Below are positions 27,865 to 38,191 of a DNA stretch of 64,000 bases, piece by piece. Source of the DNA: Nesterenkonia muleiensis (lineage in GTDB: Bacteria; Actinomycetota; Actinomycetes; Actinomycetales; Micrococcaceae); NCBI RefSeq assembly GCF_003600155.1, contig NZ_QWLD01000011.1, positions 20,908 to 84,907 of the forward strand, in the 5' to 3' direction. Made by a program: the position numbers and the translations under genes. The notes under the pieces were generated by a model, which saw only the letters and a program-made list of their open reading frames with translations, searched no databases and was not told the DNA's origin. Position 1 is the first letter of the stretch, and every line of letters starts with the position of its first letter.

Positions 27865-30777
27865 TCAGCTTCGGGTGGCTTGTTCCAGGTGTTGGAGGAT
27901 GTGGCGGTAGGTGTGTCCGGTCGCTTCTGTCATTCCCTGTTCGCAGGTTCGGTTCAGTGAGGCGTAAGCGTCGTAGTGCCGGCGCTGGACTTCCTCGGCT
28001 TCCTGCCGGGTCGCGGATGCGGTGAGTTCCGGGTGGAGCATTCCCCGGTCCCCGGCGTAGGCGCAGCAGCCCCAGGACTCAGGGATCTCCACATGGTGTG
28101 ATATGGCACCGGCAAGGGATTCGAACGCTTCATTCAGACCCAGTTGCACTGAGGAGCAGGTCGGGTGCAGCACCATGGAGTCCACTGGCTGGGTCACCGT
28201 GAGCTGGGCCAGTACCTGCTCCCCGATGAACTCCACTGAGTCAACAAAGCGGAGAGCGCTGTACTGTGGGCCCTCCTGCGCCGTCTGCTGCATAGTCATC
28301 AGCCCTTCAGTGCAGGAAGAGGCATCACAGACCACCGGAAGCCGACCATAGTCGGTGGCCTCCCACAGCATCCCCAAGGTCCGCTCAGTCATCGTCGCGT
28401 ACCCGGAGGGAAGCCCCTTGGATTTCCACGGCGTGCCGCAGCATGCCGCGGCGATGCCTTCTGGCACAGTCACCGGGACCCCGGCCCGTTCACACAACCT
28501 CAGGAAGGCCTCCGCGGCAGTGAGCTCGTTCTTGGGACTCTGTTCCGGCAGCTCACCACTGCCGAACATCGTCGATACACAAGCAGGGAAGAACACCGCG
28601 ATAGCGTCCCTATCCTGGACCTGGGGGCGGCGGGGCCCACCGCGGGGAAGACGTCGCTGATACTGCGGCACGTACTCGGCCCCGGCCACCGACCGCCCCA
28701 CCGATGTCACAGCTCGTGGCAAGGCAGCCGGCAGCGCCTTAGCCACTGTGAGCCCGGTGCTCAGCAGCCCAGTGGCGCTCTTCCACGAGTTCGCCGCAGC
28801 TGCCCAGGCTCGGTCAGCGATCACCGAGTGGTTCTCCTGGCGCAGCCGGCGTACCAGGTCACCGGTATTGATGTTCACCGGACAGGCGGTCACACACATG
28901 CCATCGGCTGCGCAGGTCTGCAGCCCCTCATAGTCGTACTCCCGGCGAAGCCGCTGAGCTGTGGCGGTGTCACCCTCCGCCTCAGCCTCAGCGATAGCAC
29001 GCCGGCCCACAATGCGCTGGCGCGGAGTCAGCGTGAGATCCTTTGAGGGGCACACTGGTTCGCAGTATCCACATTCCACACACCGATCGACCTCTTCCTC
29101 CACCGGCGGAACAGATTTCAGGTTCTGCAAATAGGACCGGGGATCATCGTTGATCACCACCCCGGGGTTGAACGCCCCGCGCGGATCCAACAGGGCTTTC
29201 AGCCTGCACATCACCTCATAGAGCTCATCACCGTACTGCTGCCGGACAAAGGGGGCCATAATCCGCCCAGTCCCGTGCTCGGCCTTCAGCGATCCACTGC
29301 GCTGCAGCACCAGATCCACCATCTCCTCGGTGAACCGCTCATACCGACGCAACGAAACAGGGTCGTCGAATCGCTCATTGAGCATGAAATGAATATTGCC
29401 GTCCTTGGCATGTCCGAAAATCACCGAATCCTCATACCCATGGGACTCAAACAGACTCGTCAGCTGCCTGCAGGTCGCCCCCAAATCACCCACCGGCACC
29501 ACCACATCCTCCAACAACGCATTGAAGCCCGAGGGACGACTACCCGCCACAGCAGCGTAGAGGCCCTTCCGGACCTTCCACAGCGCGGCCCGCTCCGCAG
29601 GATCCACCGTCAGCCTCACCGGAGTACTCAGATTGAACTGGGTGAAGACCTCCTCGGCGCGCTGCCTGCGCTGACTGAGCTCGTCCTCATCCCGGCCCTG
29701 AAACTCCACCAGCAGCGCGGCATGGTCCCCGACGGCAATCTGCGCGACCTGCCCCGGCACCTTCCCCGAACGCTGAGAGACCCGCAGCGAAGTAGCATCC
29801 AACAGCTCAACAGTCGCAGACTCAGCATCCACCAGTTCGGGCACCGCCTTAGTGGCGGTCACCAGATCAGGGAAAACCAACAGCCCTGTGCTCACCTCAG
29901 GCATGACTTCCACTGTGCGGAAAACAGCTTCTGCCACAAAACCTAGAGTGCCTTCTGAGCCGATCATCAGATGCTCGAGGATCTTCACCGGAAGCTCATG
30001 GTCGAGGAATGAATTCAACCCGTAACCCATAGTGTTCTTCATCGAGAATTGCTGCCGTATGGTTTCCACCGACTTCGGATCTGCCAGAATCCGCTGGCGC
30101 AGTTCCACCAACCCAGCATGTAACCCCGGCTCCATCTCCTGCAGCAGCTGATCCGCATCCTGGGCTCCGGTGTCCACCACTGTGCCCGATGGTGTCACCA
30201 AAACCATTGACTCCAATGTCTGATACGTATTGAACTCGATGCCACAATGCATCCCCGAAGAATTGTTGGCAATTACTCCACCGATGGTGCAGGCGATCTC
30301 GCTAGCCGGATCCGGCCCCAGCTTACGCCCGAAGCGAGCCAACCGCTGATTCACCTGACGCACCGTGGCACCGGGCTGAACCCGCACCCGCTGCCCCTGA
30401 TCAAGAACCTCAATACTCCGAAAGTTCCTCCGAGTGTCCACCAACAGCTGATCACTCACCGCTTGACCAGACAAGGAAGTACCACCAGAGCGGAAGGTCA
30501 ACCCCAGACCATTCCTATCGACCACACCAAACAGCTCTGCCACAGCTTCAACCGTCCCCGGACGAACCACAGCCTGAGGCTGCAACAAATAGCTGGAGGC
30601 ATCATGAGCCATCACCCGCCGCTCCAACTCCGACTCCACCAACCCAGACCCCCCGCCCCAGGTCCGCAAATCCTTCGCGGCGTCATCGCTGAGCGACGAG
30701 GAGACCGCATGCTTGCCCAGCCCTGGTCCGCGACCACTGATCGATGAAGGTCCGGACGTATTGGACAGCAACGACAT
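27865..30777 (-). CDS. FAD- and Fe-S-containing dehydrogenase (GlcD-GlcF/D-lactate dehydrogenase-like fusion)
   Basis: This 970-aa protein joins a flavin dehydrogenase and an iron-sulfur electron-transfer unit. An FAD-binding PCMH domain (about 60-240) includes FRSGGTSLSGQ and GGVIANNSSGMHCG; an FAD-linked oxidase C-terminal domain ends near residue 540. Two 4Fe-4S motifs follow (CVECGYCEPVCP and CAADGMCVTACP, about 565-650), and two CCG-type domains with ACCGTPW and GCCAYAG occur in the last third. These enzymes oxidise a 2-hydroxy acid such as D-lactate or glycolate and pass electrons to the quinone pool. The start is firm: AAGGAG lies five bases before ATG 30777. It is transcribed toward the PucR gene and away from the thiolase operon. 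Confidence 0.88.
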   Translation of the reverse strand: MSLLSNTSGPSSISGRGPGLGKHAVSSSLSDDAAKDLRTWGGGSGLVESELERRVMAHDASSYLLQPQAVVRPGTVEAVAELFGVVDRNGLGLTFRSGGTSLSGQAVSDQLLVDTRRNFRSIEVLDQGQRVRVQPGATVRQVNQRLARFGRKLGPDPASEIACTIGGVIANNSSGMHCGIEFNTYQTLESMVLVTPSGTVVDTGAQDADQLLQEMEPGLHAGLVELRQRILADPKSVETIRQQFSMKNTMGYGLNSFLDHELPVKILEHLMIGSEGTLGFVAEAVFRTVEVMPEVSTGLLVFPDLVTATKAVPELVDAESATVELLDATSLRVSQRSGKVPGQVAQIAVGDHAALLVEFQGRDEDELSQRRQRAEEVFTQFNLSTPVRLTVDPAERAALWKVRKGLYAAVAGSRPSGFNALLEDVVVPVGDLGATCRQLTSLFESHGYEDSVIFGHAKDGNIHFMLNERFDDPVSLRRYERFTEEMVDLVLQRSGSLKAEHGTGRIMAPFVRQQYGDELYEVMCRLKALLDPRGAFNPGVVINDDPRSYLQNLKSVPPVEEEVDRCVECGYCEPVCPSKDLTLTPRQRIVGRRAIAEAEAEGDTATAQRLRREYDYEGLQTCAADGMCVTACPVNINTGDLVRRLRQENHSVIADRAWAAAANSWKSATGLLSTGLTVAKALPAALPRAVTSVGRSVAGAEYVPQYQRRLPRGGPRRPQVQDRDAIAVFFPACVSTMFGSGELPEQSPKNELTAAEAFLRLCERAGVPVTVPEGIAAACCGTPWKSKGLPSGYATMTERTLGMLWEATDYGRLPVVCDASSCTEGLMTMQQTAQEGPQYSALRFVDSVEFIGEQVLAQLTVTQPVDSMVLHPTCSSVQLGLNEAFESLAGAISHHVEIPESWGCCAYAGDRGMLHPELTASATRQEAEEVQRRHYDAYASLNRTCEQGMTEATGHTYRHILQHLEQATRS

Positions 30778-30835
30778 GCAGGCTCCTTGAGAGATAGGCG
30801 AGGGTGGTTCAAGTCTGCCTTAATTCTGCAGCGCC

Positions 30836-30849
30836 GTGATGCGAATCAC
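30836..30849. promoter_or_regulatory. Palindrome in the divergent promoter gap
   Basis: GTGAT-GCGA-ATCAC lies between the FAD/Fe-S dehydrogenase and the thiolase gene. GGTTTTCC (30878-30885) and GGAAAACC (30925-30932) form a second, widely spaced inverted repeat in the same 250-bp gap. Both are candidate binding sites for the PucR or GntR regulator. The arms are short, so support is modest. Confidence 0.3.
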
Positions 30850-31027
30850 CACAGACCGGTGTTGAGTCTGTAGCTCTGGTTTTCCTTGATCTGTCGAACA
30901 TCAGAGGCGAGTTCAACAAAGAGAGGAAAACCCCGGCAGAGGATTCGTCCCAGGTCGGTTCCCCTGATTGCCGTGGCATGGAATTGTGAGATGCAGCACG
31001 TATCCGACTCCTAGCAAGAAGGTTCCC

Positions 31028-32197
31028 ATGACCGGATCACCACACATCATTGGGTGGGCACACACACCTTTTGGCAAACAGACGCACGAGGACGTTGAAG
31101 CGCTGATGGCCGAAGTCAGCGGCAAGGCCATCGCCGACGCCGGACTCGGCCCTGAAGACATTGATGCCGTGACCGTTGGTGTCTACAACAACGGCTTCTC
31201 GCGGCAAGGCTTCGAAGCAGCCTTGGTCGGTGCTGGCAACCCCGCCCTGGCCACCGTACCCGCCACCCGCTTCGAGAACGCCTGCTCCACCGGATCTGCC
31301 GCCTTGTTCGGTGCACTCGACCGGCTGGAATCAGGCCGGGCCAAAGCGGTGCTGGTTATTGGCGCGGAGAAGATGACCGCAGCCTCGGCGTCAGAGGTCA
31401 ATGACATCCTACTGGCCGCCTCGCACCGCAAGACTGAAGAGTCTGCAGGAAGCTTCGCAGGAGTCTTCGCTCAGCTGGCTGACCTCTACGCCGAACGCTA
31501 TGGCAACCCGCGGGAAGCCATGGCGGCCGTAGCCTCGAAGAACCACCGCAACGGTGTAGACAACCCCTACGCCCACATGCGCAAAGACCTGGATCGTCAG
31601 TTCTGCTCCACTGAATCGGACAAAAATCCTTATGTCGTGGGCAAGCTGCTCCGCACCGACTGCTCGATGGTCTCTGACGGCGCTGCCGCCGTCGTGGTCA
31701 CCACCCAGGACCTGGCGCGATCGGCCCGGCGCAGCGTGGCCATCCGCGGGCGGGCGCAGGCCAACGACCATCTGGCACTGGCCACCCGGCGTGACCCGCT
31801 GGAGTTCGCCGGAGCCCGGGAAGCCTTCCAAGGGGCTCTGGCCGACGCCTCCGTCACCCTGGAGGACCTCGACATGCTCGAGACCCACGACTGCTTCACC
31901 ATCGCTGAGATGCTGCAGTACGAGGCCTTCGGCATCGCTGAACCGGGCAAGGCGGGCGAGGTGCTGGCCTCAGGGGAGACTGAGCGCGACGGCCGATTGC
32001 CGGTCAACCGTTCGGGCGGACTGAAGTCAAAGGGCCATCCCATCGGTGCCACCGGTGTCTCACAGCATGTCATGGCCGCTATGCAGCTGACTGGAGAGGC
32101 CGGCGACATGCAGCTGGAGAAGATCGACAGAGCCGCTGTCTTCAATATGGGCGGTTCAGCAGTGGCAAACTACGCCACCGTTCTGGAGGCGAAATGA
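31028..32197 (+). CDS. Thiolase / acetyl-CoA acetyltransferase (SCPx-type)
   Basis: The 389-aa protein has the thiolase nucleophile in ENACSTGSAALF (Cys near residue 84), the HDCF and GHPIGATG motifs with catalytic His residues, and NRSGGLKSKG. It resembles the sterol-carrier-protein-X branch, which cleaves branched or unusual 3-ketoacyl-CoAs. ATG 31028 is chosen because AGAAGG lies upstream and the family N-terminus begins there. Its stop overlaps the acyl-CoA ligase start (ATGA). With that ligase and the SDRs it fits CoA activation, oxidation and thiolytic cleavage. Confidence 0.9.
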   Translation: MTGSPHIIGWAHTPFGKQTHEDVEALMAEVSGKAIADAGLGPEDIDAVTVGVYNNGFSRQGFEAALVGAGNPALATVPATRFENACSTGSAALFGALDRLESGRAKAVLVIGAEKMTAASASEVNDILLAASHRKTEESAGSFAGVFAQLADLYAERYGNPREAMAAVASKNHRNGVDNPYAHMRKDLDRQFCSTESDKNPYVVGKLLRTDCSMVSDGAAAVVVTTQDLARSARRSVAIRGRAQANDHLALATRRDPLEFAGAREAFQGALADASVTLEDLDMLETHDCFTIAEMLQYEAFGIAEPGKAGEVLASGETERDGRLPVNRSGGLKSKGHPIGATGVSQHVMAAMQLTGEAGDMQLEKIDRAAVFNMGGSAVANYATVLEAK

Positions 32198-33792
32198 GCC
32201 ACGCACCGATCAACAGTGTCGACACCCCGCCGCGGCAGGCAGTCAACCTCGCCCAGATGCTGACCCAGACCGCTCGGCGGAACCCGACGGGCCTGGCGGT
32301 CCGGCACGGCGAGACTCGCTGGACCTGGCATGATCTGGACACCCGCGCCTCGGCCTTTGCCGCTGAACTGATCCGGCGGGGAGTCCAACCGGGACAGTGT
32401 GTGATGCTCGACGGCCCCAACAGCCCGGAATTTATTCAGGCGATGTACGGCGCCTGGCGGGCCGGTGCGGCCATCGCGCCGGTGAACTCGCGGCTGCACG
32501 CCAACGACATCAGCCAGCTCGCAGAGTTGTGTCAGCCAGCGGTGATGATCGCTCACAGCAGCACAGCCTCGCATGCTGAGGCTGCCGCGGAGGCTGTGCC
32601 CTTTGAGCAGCACACGATGTGGCTGGATGGTGTGAGTGAGGACTCCGTAGGCTCTTACGTGGAACCGGCTGAGCCCGTCGCCGACCAACGGGTCTGGCGC
32701 GGCGACCACGCCTGGTATTTCTTCACCTCCGGCACCAGTGGACGGTCCAAGGCGTCCGTGCTGACTCACGACCAAATGGGCTTCGTGATCACCAACCACT
32801 TGGCCGATCTGATGCCCTCCACCGACGTCACCCATCGTTCCCTGGTGGTGGCACCGCTGTCCCACGGCGCCGGCATCCATCTGCTGCCGCAGGTGGCCCG
32901 CGGCGCAGCCACCGTCATCCCTGAATCGGCCAGCTTAGACCCAGCAGAGGTCTGGAAGCTGGTGGGGACCGAGAAGGTAACTAACATCTTCGTGGTACCC
33001 ACTATCCTCAAGCGCCTCGTAGAGGACCCCTCAGTCCATCAGCACGATCACTCCACCCTGCAGTACGTCATCTATGCCGGAGCGCCGATGCCCAGCCCGG
33101 ACATCAAACTGGCCCGGGACGCCTTGGGCGATGTGTTAGTGCAGTATTACGGCCTCGGCGAGGTGACCGGCAACATCACTGTGCTACCACCCCACCACCA
33201 CGACCACCCCTTTCCTCCGGACGTGCCCTTCAGCACCTGCGGCTACCCCCGCACTGGGATGCAGATCAGCATCCAGGACGACGACGGCAACGAAGTCCCT
33301 GCCCTTCACACCGGCGAGATCTGCGTAGCAGGACCCGCTGTCTTCTCGGGTTACCTCAACAACCCCGACGCCAATGCCCAGTCATTCCGCGACGGGTGGT
33401 TTCGCACCGGAGACATCGGGATGCTGGATGGGTCTGGTTTCCTATTCATCACCGGACGGGTATCAGACATGTACATCTCCGGGGGTTCCAATATCCATCC
33501 CCGAGAGATCGAAGAGAAGATCCTTAACCATCCTGCAGTCAAAGAGACCCTGGTGCTGGGTATGCCCGATCCGGACTGGGGAGAGATCGGCGTAGCCGTC
33601 TGTGTGCTCGAGGCCGGCTGCAGCCTGGGCGAAGAAGAGCTGCGTGAGTGGCTCAAGGAGCGTATGGCTCGCTATAAGGTGCCTCGCCGGGTGGTCTTCT
33701 GGGAGGGGCTTCCCCGCTCCGGCTACGGCAAGATCGTCCGCCGGACCATCCGCAACATGCTGCAGAACCAAGAAGCTCAGCCTATTGGCTGA
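32194..33792 (+). CDS. AMP-dependent acyl-CoA synthetase/ligase
   Basis: This 532-aa ANL-family enzyme activates a carboxylic acid to its CoA thioester. Visible motifs are FTSGTSGRSKASV (P-loop, about 177), YYGLGEVTG (aromatic/ATP site), the hinge FRTGDIGMLD with the ribose-binding Asp, FITGRVSDMYISGG, and the C-terminal PRSGYGKIVR with the adenylation Lys. The substrate pocket cannot be read with certainty; the closest general group is 4-coumarate/medium-chain acyl ligases. It overlaps the thiolase gene and is followed by a stem-loop (33795-33812) and the second PPC gene. Confidence 0.92.
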   Translation: MSHAPINSVDTPPRQAVNLAQMLTQTARRNPTGLAVRHGETRWTWHDLDTRASAFAAELIRRGVQPGQCVMLDGPNSPEFIQAMYGAWRAGAAIAPVNSRLHANDISQLAELCQPAVMIAHSSTASHAEAAAEAVPFEQHTMWLDGVSEDSVGSYVEPAEPVADQRVWRGDHAWYFFTSGTSGRSKASVLTHDQMGFVITNHLADLMPSTDVTHRSLVVAPLSHGAGIHLLPQVARGAATVIPESASLDPAEVWKLVGTEKVTNIFVVPTILKRLVEDPSVHQHDHSTLQYVIYAGAPMPSPDIKLARDALGDVLVQYYGLGEVTGNITVLPPHHHDHPFPPDVPFSTCGYPRTGMQISIQDDDGNEVPALHTGEICVAGPAVFSGYLNNPDANAQSFRDGWFRTGDIGMLDGSGFLFITGRVSDMYISGGSNIHPREIEEKILNHPAVKETLVLGMPDPDWGEIGVAVCVLEAGCSLGEEELREWLKERMARYKVPRRVVFWEGLPRSGYGKIVRRTIRNMLQNQEAQPIG

Positions 33793-33794
33793 TC

Positions 33795-33812
33795 GTGACG
33801 GGCACCCGTCAC
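33795..33812 (+). other. Stem-loop after the acyl-CoA ligase gene
   Basis: GTGACGGG and CCCGTCAC form an 8-bp stem almost without loop, two bases after the stop. There is no U-tract. It may attenuate transcription or protect the upstream mRNA. The remaining 130 bases to the next start show nothing else. Confidence 0.4.
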
Positions 33813-33944
33813 ACACAACTTCATCACTATGGGTTTCGCTGGCCAGCAGCAGAGCCACCGCTCTCAGCCTGGTATTACCAGAGACTGCGCACTACCACCC
33901 TTGTGCGGCATCTCACGAGATATCCCCTACCGAGGAGACCACTC

Positions 33945-34856
33945 ATGCCCGGCCACTACTCACCCGCAGAACCACCTGCGGCGCCACCCAGGCTTCACCA
34001 TGCAGGACCACCTGGATCACCGAGGATCCAATCCTATAAGAGCCGCTCCATCAGCGCGCTCCAGAGCCTGCGCAGCGGCGCGCTGCTGACTGAGGAGCTA
34101 TTGCGCATCACCTCCAGTCTGGGAGTGACAGCCGCCTATGCTGAACTGTCCTCGGGGATGCTGTCCCCGCTGCACTACTGCGTGCCGGCTCCGAGTGACC
34201 ACAAACGCTGCGTCTCCTTCTCTGAGGAGCGCATCACCAAAGAAGGGCACCTCGTCTACGGTTCAGCCACGATCGGAACTCGCGACGGCCGGCCCTTCAT
34301 TCACAGCCATCTCCACTGGAGTGACGATCGGGGCAGAGCACTGGGCGGCCACATCTTTCCGGCCACGGTAGTCGGATCCCCCGCCCCGGTGGCCGCCGTG
34401 GTGGGGCTGCTGGACGCCGAATGGACCAGTATCGACGACCCAGAAACGTTTATGCCGACGTTTGTGCCCAGTGCATCCCGGACAAAGGAGCCCCTGATGA
34501 CAGACCAGTACAGCACTGTGACAGTGTCCCGCGTGCTGCCCAATGAAGACATCACCGAAGCTGTACTCTCCGTCTGCCGCAAGGCGGGATACAGCAAAGC
34601 CGTGGTCCGCGCCGGACTAGGAAGCCTCATCGGTGCCAGGCTCACCGACGCCACGGGGCAGGTTCGCCAGGTGGACGGTCCCGGCACCGAGATCATCACT
34701 CTCACCGGGTTTGTCAAAACCGGAGACAATGGTCTCGAAGCCCAGCTCACCACCACACTGGTGGACCGGCACGGGGAGATTCACTCCGGTCGGCTGCTGC
34801 CCGGTGAGAACCCTGTAGCCGTGACCTTCGAACTCACGCTCCAGCCCGCACTGTAA
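33945..34856 (+). CDS. Double PPC-domain (DUF296) protein, copy 2
   Basis: The 303-aa paralogue of the product at 25633-26556 has the same layout. The N-terminal half carries LHYCVPAP, GSATIGTRDG, HSHLHW and GGHIFPATVVGSPAP, keeping the HxH...H set, and ends AEWTSIDDPETFMPTF. The C-terminal half has LPNEDITEAVL, AGLGSLIG, GPGTEIITLTG and IHSGRLLPGENPVAVTFEL. In this copy the segment before the TLVD strand reads AQLTTTLVD, without the His found in copy 1. The start is ATG 33945, because GAGGAG lies eight bases upstream; an upstream in-frame GTG-like extension has no such support. It is followed by an SDR gene, mirroring the SDR-PPC pair in the TRAP operon. Confidence 0.82.
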   Translation: MPGHYSPAEPPAAPPRLHHAGPPGSPRIQSYKSRSISALQSLRSGALLTEELLRITSSLGVTAAYAELSSGMLSPLHYCVPAPSDHKRCVSFSEERITKEGHLVYGSATIGTRDGRPFIHSHLHWSDDRGRALGGHIFPATVVGSPAPVAAVVGLLDAEWTSIDDPETFMPTFVPSASRTKEPLMTDQYSTVTVSRVLPNEDITEAVLSVCRKAGYSKAVVRAGLGSLIGARLTDATGQVRQVDGPGTEIITLTGFVKTGDNGLEAQLTTTLVDRHGEIHSGRLLPGENPVAVTFELTLQPAL

Positions 34857-34897
34857 ACCCTCGCTCACCCACTCGTCCACGAAAGACAAGGCCATAC

Positions 34898-35755
34898 ATG
34901 ACTCCGCTCCCTACGCCGTCGAACCGTCCCGGAACAGCCGGAAAGCTCAGTGGCAGAACGGTCGCGATCTTCGGCGGAGGCTCCACTGACGGAGCCATCA
35001 CCAACGGGCTGGCCTGCGCGCTGGCCTATGCCCAGGCGGGAGCTCAAGTGGCCGTGGTCGATCTGTCTGAAGATGCTGCTGGAACTTCCCGCACCACAGT
35101 GCTGAAGACGGTCCCGGACGCCTCCGTCATCGCTCTGCAGGGCGATGTCACCAGCTCCGGCTCAGTCGACAGGTGTGTCGGAGACATTGTGGAGACCTTG
35201 GGCACTATCGATGTGCTGCACAACAATGTGGGGGTGGCCACCATGGGCGGACCTCTGGAGCTTGAGGTCGAGGAGTGGGAGAGGGGGATACGCCTGAATC
35301 TGACCAGTGCGTTTATCACTGTTAAGCATGTACTGCCGGTCATGCTGAAGCAGGGCCGGGGATCGATCATCAACATCGCATCTGTTGGCGGAATGCGCTA
35401 CGTGGGTTACAACTATCCCGCGTATGCAGCCGCCAAAGCCGGCCTGATCCAGTTCACTTCTCATCTGGCAGTGCAGTACGGCCGCCAGGGCATCCGGGCC
35501 AACGCTATCTCCCCGGGGTTCATCGCCTCACCGATGATCTTTCAGCAGATCACCAGCAATTATCACTCCGTCGAGGAGATGGTCGCCGAACGAAACCGGC
35601 TCTCCCCGACCGGATCCATGGGCGAACCCCATGACATTGCTGGGGCGTCCGTCTTCCTGGCTTCTGACGAGGCCAGGTACATCAACGGCGTCAACCTTCC
35701 GATTGACGGGGGTTTCGTGGAGCAGGCCACACTGCCGACTTCAGGCGATCAGTAA
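34898..35755 (+). CDS. Short-chain dehydrogenase/reductase
   Basis: The 285-aa SDR has a slightly unusual nucleotide-binding motif, FGGGSTDGAITNG, in place of TGxxxGIG, then NNVGVA, INIASVGG and the catalytic YAAAKAG. The C-terminus (NLPIDGGF) is typical. The protein is only distantly similar to the SDR at 24835. ATG 34898 follows AAGACAAGG at suitable distance. It is the last gene of the thiolase-ligase-PPC operon and probably catalyses a dehydrogenation in the same path. Confidence 0.9.
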   Translation: MTPLPTPSNRPGTAGKLSGRTVAIFGGGSTDGAITNGLACALAYAQAGAQVAVVDLSEDAAGTSRTTVLKTVPDASVIALQGDVTSSGSVDRCVGDIVETLGTIDVLHNNVGVATMGGPLELEVEEWERGIRLNLTSAFITVKHVLPVMLKQGRGSIINIASVGGMRYVGYNYPAYAAAKAGLIQFTSHLAVQYGRQGIRANAISPGFIASPMIFQQITSNYHSVEEMVAERNRLSPTGSMGEPHDIAGASVFLASDEARYINGVNLPIDGGFVEQATLPTSGDQ

Positions 35756-35796
35756 TCGGTCCAGGCTCAGGCGCAGCCACTCACCAAGCGACATTT

Positions 35797-35823
35797 TTAG
35801 CACTCTGCTTGATTGAGTGCTAA
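35797..35823. promoter_or_regulatory. CIRCE element 1 (perfect)
   Basis: TTAGCACTC-N9-GAGTGCTAA matches the CIRCE consensus exactly. CIRCE is the operator of the heat-shock repressor HrcA. It overlaps the -35 box of the groES promoter. Confidence 0.96.
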
Positions 35824-35838
35824 TGCACGTTCTATAGT
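35809..35838 (+). promoter_or_regulatory. groES-groEL promoter
   Basis: TTGATT (35809-35814) and TATAGT (35833-35838) with an 18-base spacer form a good housekeeping-type promoter. Transcription would start inside CIRCE 2, giving a leader of about 195 nt. The leader contains a CTCTCAG/CTGAGAG stem at 35870-35898. Confidence 0.75.
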
Positions 35839-35842
35839 TCTG

Positions 35843-35869
35843 TTAGCACTCGAAGTACTCGGGTGCTAA
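35843..35869. promoter_or_regulatory. CIRCE element 2 (one mismatch)
   Basis: TTAGCACTC-N9-GGGTGCTAA differs from consensus at one position in the right arm. Together with element 1 it brackets the -10 box, so HrcA could grip both sides of the promoter. Confidence 0.93.
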
Positions 35870-36039
35870 CTCTCAGGAGGCCGTCAACCGACTGAGAGCA
35901 TCAAGCCTGAAGGAGACCTCCGGCTCCCGCGACGACGGTTGGTCATTCCCAAGGCGCGCAACAAGAAGACCGGGCGCGGCGTCGTCGTGCTCGGTGAAAG
36001 CCAAGAGAAGATTCAACTTCAGCAAAGGAGAGAGCTGAC

Positions 36040-36336
36040 GTGTCAGTCTCCATCAAGCCCCTCGAGGATCGTATTGTTGTCCGCCCCCTGGAGGCCGAGC
36101 AGACCACCGCTTCCGGCCTGGTCATCCCGGACACCGCCAAGGAGAAGCCGCAGGAGGGCGAGGTTGTCGCCGTAGGCCCGGGCAAGGTCTCCGACGCAGG
36201 TGAGCGCCTGCCCGTGGACGTTGCCGAAGGCGACGTGGTCATCTACTCCAAGTTCGGCGGCACCGAGGTCAAGGTCGGCGGTGAGGAGTACCTGGTGCTC
36301 AACGCCCGCGACGTGCTGGCCAAGGTCGAGAAGTAA
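36040..36336 (+). CDS. groES: Co-chaperonin GroES
   Basis: This 98-aa protein is the lid of the GroEL chaperonin. [22 protein letters not shown] at the N-terminus (given here in part), the mobile-loop region and the C-terminal [13 protein letters not shown] are characteristic. It starts with GTG 36040 behind AAAGGAG. It is separated from groEL by 36 bases and shares its heat-shock promoter. Confidence 0.98.
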   Translation: MSVSIKPLEDRIVVRPLEAEQTTASGLVIPDTAKEKPQEGEVVAVGPGKVSDAGERLPVDVAEGDVVIYSKFGGTEVKVGGEEYLVLNARDVLAKVEK

Positions 36337-36366
36337 AAACCCCACGCTCGACTTATAAGGAGTTAA

Positions 36367-37971
<1,605 letters not shown>

Positions 37972-38000
37972 TCCTCTGATCACCGTCTGACTCCACCGCC

Positions 38001-38044
38001 GAGGCCCCGGCTCCTGGTGAACTTTCACCTGGAGCCGGGGCCTC
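38001..38044 (+). terminator. Terminator of the groES-groEL operon
   Basis: GAGGCCCCGGCTCC pairs with GGAGCCGGGGCCTC, and the inner GGTGAA/TTCACC extends the helix, giving about 20 pairs with two small interruptions. It lies 30 bases after the groEL stop. Confidence 0.9.
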
Positions 38045-38191
38045 AGTGCTGCTTCGGGCCAGTCCAAGCCCCCAGGCCTACCAGACCAAACGCCCACCGG
38101 AGGCATGCCAGACCCCAGCCGTCCCATCGAGTGCTGTTGTTCCTGGCTTAAAACGCGCGATTCAGGCGCTTTAAGCCAGCAATGACCGCAC

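Noticed and set aside
35939..36039. Short open frame in the groES leader
   Set aside because: It starts with a TTG without ribosome site and runs out of frame into groES; no family match.
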